DNA of 64,000 bases from JADJPO01 sp963724535 (GCA_963724535.1 CAVRVD010000022.1:1-64000), one strand, 5' to 3'; counted from the first letter of the stretch, positions 32,560 to 41,952 are shown. Translations and numbers: made by a program. Notes: generated by a model from the sequence alone, not told the origin.

Positions 32560-34605
32560 GTGTCGCCACGCCCGAGCAGGACCGCTCTGTCCCTCATCTC
32601 CACCATCGGCGCTGCCCTGCTGGGTGTGGCCGTCCTGCCGACGGCAGCTGCCGCGTCGACCGGCCCGCAGACCCTTATGGGCACAGTTGACCTGGTCGTC
32701 ATCGACCGGCACGACGCGCACCGGCAACCGCCGCGGAACGGCGCCCTGGGAGCCCCCGGGCTGGAGACGACCATGCTGGTCAACACCGACGAGGGGACCC
32801 TCACCGTCCCGTCGGCGATGCGGGCCGGCCTCCAACCCGGACAACGGGTGGAGGTGACGGGGGTCCGCGCCGCCCCGAGGGGGACCACATGGTCGGCGAC
32901 CCGACTGCCGACCACGCCGTTGGAGGGGGCCACACTCACCGGGATCACGCCACTGGGCAACCAACCGTCCTACCAGGCGGCGGGCTCGCCACCCGCGCCG
33001 GGCACGGTCACCGCGACCGCCCTGCCCTCGCCGCTGGGCCGGCACACCCTCACCGTGCTGCCGGTGCAGTGGGCGGGCCCGGACGACCAGACCCCGTCCA
33101 CGCTGTCAGACCTGGCCACCCGAACAGCCGACTACTGGGCCGCCCAGTCCGGTGGCGGCATCCAGATCTCGACGAGCGTGCGGAACTGGGCACCGATCGC
33201 CGAACCGGTCGGCTGTGCCCCCTCGACGATCTTCGACCGTGCACTCAGCGCCCACGGGGTGGCCAACCCGACCAGCATCACCGACCACGTGCTGGTCTAC
33301 TTCCCGCGCCGTTCCGACTGCGGCGGCTGGGCCGGACTCGGTTCGGTGGTCGGGTCCCGGATCTGGGTGAACGGGTACCCGATGCTCGACGTCACAGCGC
33401 ACGAGCTCGGGCACAACCTGGGGTTGGGACACGCCAACTCGACCACCTGCACACCCGACTCCCAAGCCGCCTCGCCGTACTCCCGGGTGCAGCTGTCCGG
33501 CACCTGCACGGAGTCGGCCTACCAGGACTCAGCCGACGTGATGGGCTACGCCACCAGCTCGCCCAGCGGCAACCTCAACACGGCACTGGCCGACCAGCTG
33601 GGGCTGGTGGCCTCGGTGACTGCGACCACGGCCGCCCCCCTCGATGTCCAGCTTCACCCGCTGGGCAGCGTCGGGCAGCTCCGCGCGGTCAAGGTGCGGG
33701 CGCCGTCCGGCTGGATCTACCTCGACTACCGACCCGCTGCGGCGCCGGACGTCCGTCGCACGGCGTGGGCCGGTGTGCAGATCCACTACCTGCCGGACGG
33801 GGGGTACCCCCAGTCCCGTCTGCTGGACATGCAGCCGTGGCAGTCCGCGGCGTTCACCTCAACCGCTCTGCCCGCCTACTCGGCCTGGCGGCTGCCGTTC
33901 AACGTCGGCCTGGCCGCCTCCGTGGTCAGCGCCGGCGCGACCGCCCGAGTGCGTATCGTGCCGACCGCATCAGACATCACCGCTCCGAACCTGGCCGCGC
34001 CCGTCTACACCGCGACCTCGGCGACCACCGGCCAGCTCAGCTGGACCGCTGCCCAGGACGGCGGCCAGGGCGTCATTGGCTACCAGGTGACTGTGAACGG
34101 CACGCCGAACAGCTTCATCAGCTCCTCGGCCACCTCGAGCGGTGTCTCCTTCTCCAGTGGTGCCACGAGCCTGTGCCTGCAGGCCGTCGACGCGGCCGGC
34201 AACCTCACCTCCAGCGCGAACCTGCTGCCGGGTGGCACCGGTAGGTGCCCCACCGGCACCTCCGGTGGCTCAGGCACCTCCGGTGGCTCTGGGAGTCTCG
34301 ACGCTCCGGTGATCACCGGCCCGGCCGCCGGGCTGCTCGCCGCGAACCGGTACGCGTACCTCACCTGGGACCCGCCGACCGGCCTGGTCACCGGATACCA
34401 GGTCTACGCCAACGGCCAGCCGGTCGGCCGGGTGCTGCGCCCGAACCTTCGCATGGCCCGTCTGACCCTGCCGCAAGGAATGGTCACGCTGGGCGTCGCG
34501 GCCCGGGACATCACCGGTACCTTCAGTGCCCGCGCCGAGCGGACGATCACCGTCGACAGCGTCCGGCCCAGCCTGCACGCCCCGACGGCCGCACTGCAGG
34601 GGTGA
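32560..34605 (+). CDS. Secreted metzincin-type metalloprotease with fibronectin III-like domains
   Basis: The 681-residue precursor has a Sec signal peptide (residues 1-33, ending in TAAAAS). The zinc motif HELGHNLGLGH places His281, Glu282, His285 and His291, and a Met-turn-like DVMGY follows, all typical of gametolysin (M11)-like metzincins. Two fibronectin III-like modules follow (about 485-560 and 582-670), joined by a TSGGSGTSGGSGS linker. It should act outside the cell on proteins. The start is GTG 32560; no strong ribosome binding site is visible. Confidence 0.88.
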   Translation: MSPRPSRTALSLISTIGAALLGVAVLPTAAAASTGPQTLMGTVDLVVIDRHDAHRQPPRNGALGAPGLETTMLVNTDEGTLTVPSAMRAGLQPGQRVEVTGVRAAPRGTTWSATRLPTTPLEGATLTGITPLGNQPSYQAAGSPPAPGTVTATALPSPLGRHTLTVLPVQWAGPDDQTPSTLSDLATRTADYWAAQSGGGIQISTSVRNWAPIAEPVGCAPSTIFDRALSAHGVANPTSITDHVLVYFPRRSDCGGWAGLGSVVGSRIWVNGYPMLDVTAHELGHNLGLGHANSTTCTPDSQAASPYSRVQLSGTCTESAYQDSADVMGYATSSPSGNLNTALADQLGLVASVTATTAAPLDVQLHPLGSVGQLRAVKVRAPSGWIYLDYRPAAAPDVRRTAWAGVQIHYLPDGGYPQSRLLDMQPWQSAAFTSTALPAYSAWRLPFNVGLAASVVSAGATARVRIVPTASDITAPNLAAPVYTATSATTGQLSWTAAQDGGQGVIGYQVTVNGTPNSFISSSATSSGVSFSSGATSLCLQAVDAAGNLTSSANLLPGGTGRCPTGTSGGSGTSGGSGSLDAPVITGPAAGLLAANRYAYLTWDPPTGLVTGYQVYANGQPVGRVLRPNLRMARLTLPQGMVTLGVAARDITGTFSARAERTITVDSVRPSLHAPTAALQG

Positions 34606-34730
34606 CGGCACCGAACCGATCGGCACCGCGTTGGGGTGTCCGAGCTGGGCGACAACGGTCATTCCACGCGTTCTGGACTAGGACCGTGTCGTCTCGGGTG
34701 GGCCGTTAGGACCAGATCCGGCCGGGCCAC

Positions 34731-34749
34731 CCAGGACCTTTGGGCCTGG
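34731..34749. promoter_or_regulatory. Palindrome upstream of the STAS-DevR-DevS operon, possible DevR box
   Basis: CCAGGACCTTTGGGCCTGG is an inverted repeat with one mismatch. It lies 69 bp before the STAS gene start. The half-sites GGACC/GGGCC are near the DevR/DosR box pattern GGGAC...GTCCC, so it may be an autoregulatory site for the DevR-like regulator encoded in this operon. Confidence 0.4.
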
Positions 34750-34817
34750 ATTCGTAACACACCGGACACATAGCGTCGTCCTGTGGCGTGATCGTCCTCA
34801 CAACGGAGGTGGCTCCC

Positions 34818-35276
34818 GTGACAGCTCCTGCCCGGCGAACCCCTCCGCTCCTGGACGCCAGGGTTCTGCAGATGGACCCACTCACCCAGTGGTGGACCCA
34901 TGAGGACGCAGTGTGTGTGGCACTGCGTTCGGTGGACCACACCCCCGTGCTCACCGTCGGCGGCGCCCTGGACGGCCGCGCCGCCGGTCCGTGTCGCTGT
35001 GCCCTCGAGGCGGCGCTACGGGCCCGGCCCCGGCGAGTCCTTGTGGACCTCGCCTCGGTGACCTCCAGTGAGGAGGGCGGGGCGGCGCTGCTGCCGGCGA
35101 TGCGGCGCGCGGCCGCCTGGCACGGCGCCGACGTCTGGCTCGCCGCCGTCCCCGAGCAGGTCCGCATGGCGCTGGACCGCCGCGGCCTGCTGAGCGACTT
35201 CCCGGTGTCACGCACCGCGGTGCGGGCGCTGGAGGAGATCCGACGCAGCGAGCGTCCTTTCCCGCGGACGGCCTGA
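34818..35276 (+). CDS. STAS-domain protein (anti-sigma-factor-antagonist fold)
   Basis: The 152-residue protein has a STAS-like core: TPVLTVGGALDGRAAGPCRC, then RRVLVDLASVTSSEEGGAALL, then AWHGADVWLAAVPEQVRMALD. The serine phosphorylated in classical SpoIIAA proteins falls near ASVTSSEEG, so switching by phosphorylation is possible but not certain. GTG 34818 has GGAGG 8 nt upstream, better than GTG 34788. It precedes a two-component pair by 1 bp, so it may modulate that pathway. Confidence 0.8.
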   Translation: MTAPARRTPPLLDARVLQMDPLTQWWTHEDAVCVALRSVDHTPVLTVGGALDGRAAGPCRCALEAALRARPRRVLVDLASVTSSEEGGAALLPAMRRAAAWHGADVWLAAVPEQVRMALDRRGLLSDFPVSRTAVRALEEIRRSERPFPRTA

Positions 35277-35277
35277 G

Positions 35278-35931
35278 GTGAGCATCGGTGTCTTCCTCCT
35301 GGACGACCATGAGCTGGTCCGCCGCGGCCTACGGGAGATCCTCACCGAGGCCGGGCAGATAGAGATCGTCGGCGAGTCGGGGCTGGCTCGCGAGGCCGCC
35401 CGGCGGATCCCGGCGTTGCGCCCTCAGGTCGCGCTGCTGGATGCCCGCCTGCCCGACGGGTCGGGCATCGAGGTGTGTCGCGAGGTCCGCTCCCGGGACC
35501 CGTCGATCCGAGCCATCATCCTGACCAGCTACGACGATCCGGAGGCACAGGCCGCCGCCGTCCAGGCCGGGGCGTCGGGCTACATCCTCAAGCAGATCCA
35601 CGGACCCGACCTGGCCGACGCGGTGCGTCGGGTGGCCGCCGGGGACAACCTGCTGGGCGACGTCGCCAAGAACCCCGCACCCACCCCGGCGACGCGCCAG
35701 CCGGGCAGCCCGGCGAACCGGCTGACCGAGCTGACCCCGCAGGAGGAGCGGGTCCTCGACCTCATCGTCGAGGGACTCACCAACCGCCAGATCGGACAGC
35801 GCCTCAACATCGCCGAGAAGACCGTGAAGAACCACGTCACCTCCCTGATGGCCAAGCTGCACGTGGAGCGACGCACCCAGGCGGCGGTGTACGGAGCGCG
35901 GGTTCGCGGTCTGGGCGGACGATGGCCATGA
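35278..35931 (+). CDS. Response regulator, NarL/DevR family
   Basis: The 217-residue protein has an N-terminal receiver (FLLDDHELVRRGL, phospho-Asp in ALLDARLPDGSG, Thr/Lys switch in ILTSYDD and GYILKQI). A LuxR-type DNA-binding domain follows: LTPQEERVLDLIVEGLTNRQ, then IGQRLNIAEKTVKNHVTSLM. RRTQAAV at the end is typical of DevR/DosR. It probably responds to oxygen, NO or redox through the adjacent kinase. GTG 35278 is directly after the STAS stop, and its end overlaps the kinase start. Confidence 0.92.
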   Translation: MSIGVFLLDDHELVRRGLREILTEAGQIEIVGESGLAREAARRIPALRPQVALLDARLPDGSGIEVCREVRSRDPSIRAIILTSYDDPEAQAAAVQAGASGYILKQIHGPDLADAVRRVAAGDNLLGDVAKNPAPTPATRQPGSPANRLTELTPQEERVLDLIVEGLTNRQIGQRLNIAEKTVKNHVTSLMAKLHVERRTQAAVYGARVRGLGGRWP

Positions 35932-37532
35932 CCTCGGGTCGACCGCCCACACCGCGCACCCGGCGCTCGGTGAGACCGGCCCCGGAACCGATCGAGGACG
36001 CGATGGCCGTCGACTTCCGAGCCGCGTTCGACCACCTCCCGGTGCCGCTCGCCGTGGTGCATCGCCGGGGGCTGCGGGTGTTCGCCGCCAACCGCGCGGC
36101 CCGGGAGCTGCTCGGTCACGAGCCGGTGGAGATGATCGGCCGACCCCTGTCCAGCTTCCGCGACCGCGACCACGACGGCGCGCCCGCCGGCGGCCGCGGC
36201 CAGTTCCGCTGCCGACGGCGGGACGGCCGAGCGGTCTGGCTCGAGGTGACGGCTGCGCCGCTGCCCGCGACCGATGGCGTCACGGCGGACCAGTTCTACC
36301 TGCTGCACCTGCTCGACGTCACCCAACGACGGACCGACGCGGCCGAGCGCACCCGCCGCGACGCCTGGACGACGGCGCTCGGCGAGATCCGGATGGCGGT
36401 GCTGCGCGGGGCCACCCCGGGCCGCGCCCTGGGCCTGGTCTGTCGCAGCGCCCGCACGCTGCTGGACGCCGACGACGCCGTGGTGATCATCCCGGCCACG
36501 GACGGGGTGACCGCCCGGGTCCGGGCCGCCGACGGAAGCGAGGCCGGTGACCTGGTCGGAGCGCTGGTGCCGCTGAGTACGACCGTGGCCAGCCGGGTGC
36601 TCTCCCGCGGCCTGCCGGTCGTCAGCACCGGGTCCGGCTCGCCCGGCTCCGTGATCACGAACCGGCTGCCGCGCAGCGGGTCCGGCGCCGTCCTTGCCGT
36701 GCCGCTGCGTACCCCCGAGGTGGTGATGGGCGCGCTGTGCCTGGTGCGCCAAACCCGACGACCGTTCACCGACAGCGACGTCGCGATGGCCCACAGCTTC
36801 GCCGACCAGGCGGCCTCGGCGTTGCGGATCGGCGACCTACGCGAAGCCCGGGAACGGCTGCGGGTGCTCGAGGACCGCGAGCGGATCGCCCGCGACCTGC
36901 ATGACAGCGTCATCCAGGACCTCTTCGCCGCCGGGATGGCGCTGGACGCCGTGCAACCCCTGATCACGTCGATGGAGGCGGCCGACCGGGTAACCGCCAC
37001 GATCGACCAGCTCGATTCGACGATCAAGCAGATCCGCTCGACGATCTTCGAGCTGGAGGCCGCCGACCTCGGGGTTCGGGCGGCCGACCTTGTGCGGCGG
37101 GTCGTCGACAGCCGAGCCGAGCAGCTGGGCTTCGCGCCGCAACTGGACGTCGACGGGGACCTGGACGACGCCCCGGCCGGGGTGATCGACCACGTCCTGG
37201 CAGTGATCAGCGAGAGCATGTCGAACGTCGCCCGGCACTCCGGGGCACGAGCCGCCAAGGTCAAGATCGCGATCACCCCGGCCGGCGCGCTCACCCTGGT
37301 GATCACCGACGACGGCGGAGGGTTCGACCCACAACGCGTGCCCCGCGGACGGGGCCTGGACAACATGCACCGGCGGGCCGCGCTGCTTGGCGGCCTGCTG
37401 ACCATCTCCCGGCCCGCCTCCAACACCGGCACCAGGGTCATGCTCACGACACCGCCACCGGCGACGACGTGGACGGGCGACCCAGCCGATGCGCTGGTCT
37501 GGCTCAACGGCGACCGTCCTGGTCTGCGCTGA
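35928..37532 (+). CDS. Sensor histidine kinase, DevS/NarX type (PAS-GAF-HisKA_3)
   Basis: The 534-residue cytoplasmic kinase has a PAS-like domain (about 25-130), a GAF domain (about 160-305), the HisKA_3 helix RERIARDLHDSVIQDLFAAG with the phospho-His, and a GHKL ATPase with SMSNVARHSGA and DDGGGFD. No membrane span is present, so sensing is internal. It resembles DevS/DosT, but heme binding by the GAF domain cannot be read from sequence. ATG 35928 overlaps the regulator stop (ATGA); ATG 35922 is also possible. The trio STAS-regulator-kinase forms one operon. Confidence 0.9.
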   Translation: MTSGRPPTPRTRRSVRPAPEPIEDAMAVDFRAAFDHLPVPLAVVHRRGLRVFAANRAARELLGHEPVEMIGRPLSSFRDRDHDGAPAGGRGQFRCRRRDGRAVWLEVTAAPLPATDGVTADQFYLLHLLDVTQRRTDAAERTRRDAWTTALGEIRMAVLRGATPGRALGLVCRSARTLLDADDAVVIIPATDGVTARVRAADGSEAGDLVGALVPLSTTVASRVLSRGLPVVSTGSGSPGSVITNRLPRSGSGAVLAVPLRTPEVVMGALCLVRQTRRPFTDSDVAMAHSFADQAASALRIGDLREARERLRVLEDRERIARDLHDSVIQDLFAAGMALDAVQPLITSMEAADRVTATIDQLDSTIKQIRSTIFELEAADLGVRAADLVRRVVDSRAEQLGFAPQLDVDGDLDDAPAGVIDHVLAVISESMSNVARHSGARAAKVKIAITPAGALTLVITDDGGGFDPQRVPRGRGLDNMHRRAALLGGLLTISRPASNTGTRVMLTTPPPATTWTGDPADALVWLNGDRPGLR

Positions 37533-37593
37533 CGTCGGCCGTCGCGCAGCGCAGGGCGGGTATAGCCGGGCCGGTCTTCGGGTTGAGCCGGCC

Positions 37594-37980
37594 ATGACCC
37601 ATGACGCAGCAGAGCGCAACAAGGCGAACGTGGTCGCTTTCTACGACCTGATGTTCAACGGCTGCCGACCCGCGCAGGCCATCGAGCGCTTCGCCGGGGC
37701 CGAGTACCGACAGCACAACCCGCACGTCGGTGACGGAAAGCAGGCGTTCATCGACTACTTCGAGCGGATGGCGGCGGACTACCCAGGGAAGCGAGTCGAG
37801 TTCAAGCGGGTCCTCGCCGAGGGGGATTACGTCGTGCTCGACTGCCACCAGATCTGGCCTGGCGAGGAGTACGCGGGCATCGACATCTTTCGCCTCGACG
37901 ACGACGGAGAGGTGGTGGAGCACTGGGACGTGCTGCAAGTGATCCCGACCCGGTCGGCCAACGACAACGGGATGTTCTGA
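37594..37980 (+). CDS. SnoaL-like (NTF2 fold) protein
   Basis: The 128-residue protein has the SnoaL-like pattern: NKANVVAFYDLMFN, then YRQHNPHVGDGKQAFIDYFE, and DIFRLDDDGEVVEHWDVLQV. Homologues are predicted polyketide cyclases or ester cyclases, often without known substrate. ATG 37594 is chosen; the frame to 37489 runs into the kinase end. It reads on the same strand as the kinase, 61 bp after it, so it may be co-transcribed. Confidence 0.83.
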   Translation: MTHDAAERNKANVVAFYDLMFNGCRPAQAIERFAGAEYRQHNPHVGDGKQAFIDYFERMAADYPGKRVEFKRVLAEGDYVVLDCHQIWPGEEYAGIDIFRLDDDGEVVEHWDVLQVIPTRSANDNGMF

Positions 37981-38028
37981 CGACTCGCCCAGCTGTGCCG
38001 CGCGGCGCCGGACCGAAGCCGCCTCACA

Positions 38029-40911
38029 TCAGCTGCAGCCGGAGGTTGACCCGCAGCCCTCGCAGACGAAGCACGATCCGGCCGGACGCATCTTGGTCCC
38101 GCAGGTGAAGCACATCGGCGCATCGGAGGCGTGCCCCTGCAGCCTCTCCAGCAGCTCGGCGCTGGAGTGCACCTCGACCGGGGCGGCCTTGGTCACAGCC
38201 TCCGGCGCGGGGCGCTCGGCCCAATCCGACGTGGGTCTGGCCGAGGGTGCGGACTGGGCCAGAGCGGCCAGGCCCTCCTCGACGTCCTCCTCGTCGACCT
38301 CCGGCAGGTAGGAGCCGGTCTCCAGGTGCCGGGTCCGCTCCTGCACGGTGTAGATGCCCAGGGCGGAGCGGGTCTCGAAGTCGAGGTAGTCCAGCGCCAG
38401 CCGGCGGAACACGTAGTCCATGATCGACGAGGCCATCCGCACGTCGGGGTCGTCGGTCAGACCGGCCGGCTCGAAGCGCAGGTTGGTGTACTTCTCGACG
38501 AAGGTCTCCAGCGGCACCCCATGCTGGATCGCGATCGAGATCGCGAGCGAGAAAGCATCCATCATGCCGGCCAGGGTGGAGCCCTGCTTGCCGAGCTTGA
38601 GGAAGATCTCGCCCAGGCCGTCGTCCGGGTAGGTGCCGGCGGTCAGGTACCCCTCGGCGCCGCCGACGGTGAACGACGTCGTCTGGCTCGGCCGGCGCTT
38701 GGGAAGCCGCTTGCGGATCGGCCGGTACTCCACGTGCACCTCGGGCGCGGCCTCGCCCGGCTGCCCGGCACCGGCCTTCTTCGCCGTGGCGTCCGACAGC
38801 GGCTGACCCACCTTGCAGTTGTCCCGGTAGACCGCCAGCGCCTTCAGGCCGAGCTTCCAGCCCTGGAAGTAGACGTCAGAGATGTCCTGGACGGTCGCGG
38901 TCTCGGGCAGGTTGACCGTCTTGCTGATCGCACCGGACAGGAACGGCTGGCAGGCCGCCATCATCCGGACGTGGCCCATCGGCTTGATCGCCCGCTCGCC
39001 CATGGCGCAGTCGAACACCTCGTAGTGCTCCGGGCGCAGTCCGGGTGCGTCGACCACGTGACCGTGCTCGGCGATGAACTCCACGATCGCCTCGACTGTC
39101 TCCTCGGCATAGCCGAACTTGCGCAGCGCCCGAGGTACCGTCTGGTTGACGATCTGCAACGAGCCGCCGCCGACCAGCTTCTTGAACTTGACCAGGGAGA
39201 AGTCCGGCTCGATACCCGTTGTGTCGCAGTCCATCATGAAGCCGATGGTCCCGGTCGGAGCGAGCACGCTGGCCTGGGCGTTGCGCCAGCCGTTGGCCTG
39301 CCCGATCGAGTAGCCCAGCTGCCACTGCCGGGTGGCCTCACGGTGCACGTCGCCGTCCGCGGTGTGCAGGGTGCGGATCGCGTCGTTGGCCGCGGCGTGC
39401 TTGCGCATCACCCGACGGTGCGCCTCGGCGTTGCGCGAGTAGCCGTCGTAGGGCCCCACGACACCGGCGACCTCGGCCGAGCGGCGGTAGGCGGTGCCGG
39501 TCATCAGCGAGGTGATGGACGCCGCGAGCGCGCGGCCGCCGTCGGAGTCGTAGCCCAACCCCGAGGCCATCAGCAGCGCGCCGAGGTTGGCGTACCCGAT
39601 GCCCAGCTGACGGAACCGTCGAGTGGTCTCACCGATCGGCTCGGTCGGGAAGTCGGCGAAACAGATCGAGATGTCCATCGCGGTGATCACCAGCTCGACG
39701 ACCTTGACGAACCGCTCGACGTCGAACGAGCCGTCGTCGGTGTGGAACTTCATCAGGTTCAGCGAGGCCAGGTTGCAGCTGGAGTTGTCCAGGTGCATGT
39801 ACTCCGAGCACGGGTTGGACGCGGTGATCCGACCCGACTCCGGCGTGGTGTGCCAGTCGTTGATGGTGTCGTCGTACTGGATGCCGGGGTCGGCGCACCC
39901 CCAGGCAGCCTTGGCCATCTTCTCGAACAGCCCGCGCGCATCGACGGTCTCGACCACCTCACCGGTCTGCCGGGCCCGCAGCCCGAACGGGCTGCTCGAC
40001 TCGACCGCGCGCATGAACTCGTCGCTGACCCGCACCGAGTTGTTGGCGTTCTGGTACTGGACGCTGGTGATGTCCCGGCCACCGAGGTCCATGTCGAAAC
40101 CGGCGTCGCGCAGCGCGCGGATCTTGTCCTCCTCACGCGCCTTGGTCTCGATGAACTCCTCGACGTCGGGGTGGTCGACGTCCAGGACGACCATCTTCGC
40201 GGCGCGCCGGGTGGCGCCGCCGGACTTGATCGTCCCGGCTGAGGCGTCCGCGCCACGCATGAACGAGACCGGACCGGACGCCGTGCCGCCGCTGGACAGC
40301 AGCTCCTTTGACGAGCGGATCCGGGACAGGTTGAGCCCCGCGCCGCTGCCGCCCTTGAAGATGAACCCCTCCTCCTTGTACCAGGTCAGAATCGAGTCCA
40401 TCGAGTCGTCCACCGAGAGGATGAAGCAGGCCGAAACCTGTTGCGGAGCAGGCGTTCCCACGTTGAACCAGACCGGTGAGTTGAAGCTGAACACCTGGTG
40501 CAGCAGCATGTGCGTCAGCTCGTGCTCGAACACCTCGGCATCGGCGTCGGTGGCGAAGTACCCGTGGTCCTTGCCTGCTTTGGTGTAGGTGAGCACCACC
40601 CGGTCGATCAGCTGCTTGAGGCTCCACTCCCGCACGTCGCTGCCCAGCGCGCCCCGGAAGTACTTGGTGGTGACGATGGTGGAGGCGTTCAGGCTCCAGA
40701 AGTCGGGGAACTCCACGCCCTTCTGTTCGAAGATCGTCTCGCCGGTCCTCCAGTTGGTCTGGACGACGTCGCGCCGCTCCCAGCTGACCACGTCGTAGGG
40801 GTGCACCCCGGCAGTGGTGTAGACCCGCTCGATGGTCAGTCCGGTGCGCACGACCTTGGGCCGGTCGGCGTTGGCCCTGCGCGGCGGCTGCCCGGACGCG
40901 GTCTGGCTCAT
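38029..40911 (-). CDS. nrdJ: Vitamin B12-dependent ribonucleotide reductase (class II)
   Basis: The 960-residue enzyme makes deoxyribonucleotides with adenosylcobalamin, so it works with or without oxygen. It shows FNSPVWFNVG, SACFILSVDDSMDSI, FKGGSGAGLNLSRIRS, NPCSEYMHLDNSSCNLASLN and PTGTIGFMMDCDTTGIEPD. The C-terminus has a zinc-finger-like CFTCGTKMRPAGSCFVCEGC segment that carries the redox cysteines. ATG 40911 has AGGGG 7 nt upstream; ATG 40917 is in frame. It follows nrdR by 168 bp on the same strand. Confidence 0.96.
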   Translation of the reverse strand: MSQTASGQPPRRANADRPKVVRTGLTIERVYTTAGVHPYDVVSWERRDVVQTNWRTGETIFEQKGVEFPDFWSLNASTIVTTKYFRGALGSDVREWSLKQLIDRVVLTYTKAGKDHGYFATDADAEVFEHELTHMLLHQVFSFNSPVWFNVGTPAPQQVSACFILSVDDSMDSILTWYKEEGFIFKGGSGAGLNLSRIRSSKELLSSGGTASGPVSFMRGADASAGTIKSGGATRRAAKMVVLDVDHPDVEEFIETKAREEDKIRALRDAGFDMDLGGRDITSVQYQNANNSVRVSDEFMRAVESSSPFGLRARQTGEVVETVDARGLFEKMAKAAWGCADPGIQYDDTINDWHTTPESGRITASNPCSEYMHLDNSSCNLASLNLMKFHTDDGSFDVERFVKVVELVITAMDISICFADFPTEPIGETTRRFRQLGIGYANLGALLMASGLGYDSDGGRALAASITSLMTGTAYRRSAEVAGVVGPYDGYSRNAEAHRRVMRKHAAANDAIRTLHTADGDVHREATRQWQLGYSIGQANGWRNAQASVLAPTGTIGFMMDCDTTGIEPDFSLVKFKKLVGGGSLQIVNQTVPRALRKFGYAEETVEAIVEFIAEHGHVVDAPGLRPEHYEVFDCAMGERAIKPMGHVRMMAACQPFLSGAISKTVNLPETATVQDISDVYFQGWKLGLKALAVYRDNCKVGQPLSDATAKKAGAGQPGEAAPEVHVEYRPIRKRLPKRRPSQTTSFTVGGAEGYLTAGTYPDDGLGEIFLKLGKQGSTLAGMMDAFSLAISIAIQHGVPLETFVEKYTNLRFEPAGLTDDPDVRMASSIMDYVFRRLALDYLDFETRSALGIYTVQERTRHLETGSYLPEVDEEDVEEGLAALAQSAPSARPTSDWAERPAPEAVTKAAPVEVHSSAELLERLQGHASDAPMCFTCGTKMRPAGSCFVCEGCGSTSGCS

Positions 40912-40918
40912 CTGCATT

Positions 40919-40966
40919 CCCCTCAGTGGTCGGGCCCTGCTCGGTCAGGCCCCTCAGTGGTCGGGC
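40919..40966. repeat. 17-bp direct repeat in the nrdJ leader, duplicating the ribosome binding site
   Basis: CCCCTCAGTGGTCGGGC occurs at 40919-40935 and again at 40950-40966, 31 bp apart. Read on the minus strand it contains the GAGGGG used as nrdJ ribosome binding site. A short tandem duplication has therefore created a second copy of that site further upstream. Confidence 0.85.
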
Positions 40967-41078
40967 TGGTCGGTGCTCGAAACGCGTGCTCGATGTCGTA
41001 CTCACGTGCTGTGCGACGAGGTGGGTATTGGTACCCACCGGCGGCGCGACCTTCCCCAGCAGCGCCGCCGGCGGGGGT

Positions 41079-41585
41079 CTAGGTGGCCCGCTCCGCGGCC
41101 GGACCGACCGTCTGCGACGCAGGCTCGACGCCGGTCGCCTCCCGTTCGGCGCGCAACACGGCGATGGCGGCCTCGAAGTCCTCCAACGACTCGAAGGCCT
41201 GGTAGACGCTGGCGAACCTGAGGTAGGCGACCTCGTCGAGATCGCGCAACGGCCCCAGGATGCTCAGTCCCACCTCATGGGCGTCCACCTGGGCCGCGCC
41301 GGTGGCCCGCAGGGCCTCCTCGACGTGCTGGGCCAGCAGGGCCAGGTCGTCCTCGCCGACCGGGCGGCCCTGGCAGGCCTTGCGCACGCCGCTGATGATC
41401 TTCGCGCGGCTGAAGGGTTCGGTCGCCCCGGACCGCTTCACCACGGTCAGGCTCGCCGTCTCCACGGTGCTGAACCGACGGCTGCACTCCGGGCACTGCC
41501 GACGGCGCCGGATGGCGGTGCCGTCCTCGGTGCTGCGCGAGTCGACGACCCGGGAGTCCGCATGGCGACAGAAGGGGCAGTTCAC
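41079..41585 (-). CDS. nrdR: Transcriptional repressor NrdR
   Basis: The 168-residue regulator has a zinc ribbon (Cys3, Cys6, and the QCPEC pair near 31-34) and an ATP-cone (VVKRSGATEPFSRAKIISGV to LRDLDEVAYLRFASVYQAF). It represses ribonucleotide reductase genes by sensing ATP/dATP. It lies upstream of nrdJ in the same direction, and two candidate NrdR boxes precede it, which suggests autoregulation of the nrdR-nrdJ unit. Confidence 0.96.
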   Translation of the reverse strand: MNCPFCRHADSRVVDSRSTEDGTAIRRRRQCPECSRRFSTVETASLTVVKRSGATEPFSRAKIISGVRKACQGRPVGEDDLALLAQHVEEALRATGAAQVDAHEVGLSILGPLRDLDEVAYLRFASVYQAFESLEDFEAAIAVLRAEREATGVEPASQTVGPAAERAT

Positions 41586-41952
41586 GCCGGTGCACCTCCT
41601 CGGGGTCTACGACGCTCCTCGCTCACATCTCCTCCACCACTCAGCGAATTGTTCGGCCCGTCCGGTCACCCGATCCTGTGGACGAGTCTGGGGACGACCT
41701 GTGCACCAGGCCGTGGTGACCTGGGGATGACGCTGGGGACTAGATGTGGACGGCTTACATCGGTGTAACTACTAGATCTAGGGGTCACGCTATGCCCGCG
41801 ATCCAGGAGCATGCAAGCCGCGACACGCCGTCGGCAATCCCGTGGTCACCGATGAACAGTCACGCTGCGTTACAGGAGGGGGCCGACATCGGGTTTTCCG
41901 AACATCGCGTCCACCCTGCGTCGTCGAGTCACCCTCCGGGGCGACGGGCGAG
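41586..41952. promoter_or_regulatory. Control region of nrdR-nrdJ
   Basis: This 367-bp stretch has no credible gene. It holds the promoter of the nrdR-nrdJ unit, two NrdR boxes (41735-41782), and downstream sequence between the boxes and the LysM gene stop. Short frames here lack motifs. GGAGG for nrdR is seen on the minus strand just upstream of its ATG. Confidence 0.6.
41735..41782. promoter_or_regulatory. Tandem NrdR boxes
   Basis: ACTAGAT occurs at 41739-41745 and 41771-41777, exactly 32 bp apart, each in a weak palindrome (the second in CTAGATCTAG). Pairs of NrdR boxes about three helical turns apart and containing CTAGAT-like cores are typical of nrd promoters. The site is about 150-200 bp upstream of the nrdR start. 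Confidence 0.65.

Noticed and set aside
38131..40242. Long plus-strand open frame opposite nrdJ
   Set aside because: Antisense shadow of a clearly conserved gene; its translation has no recognisable motif.
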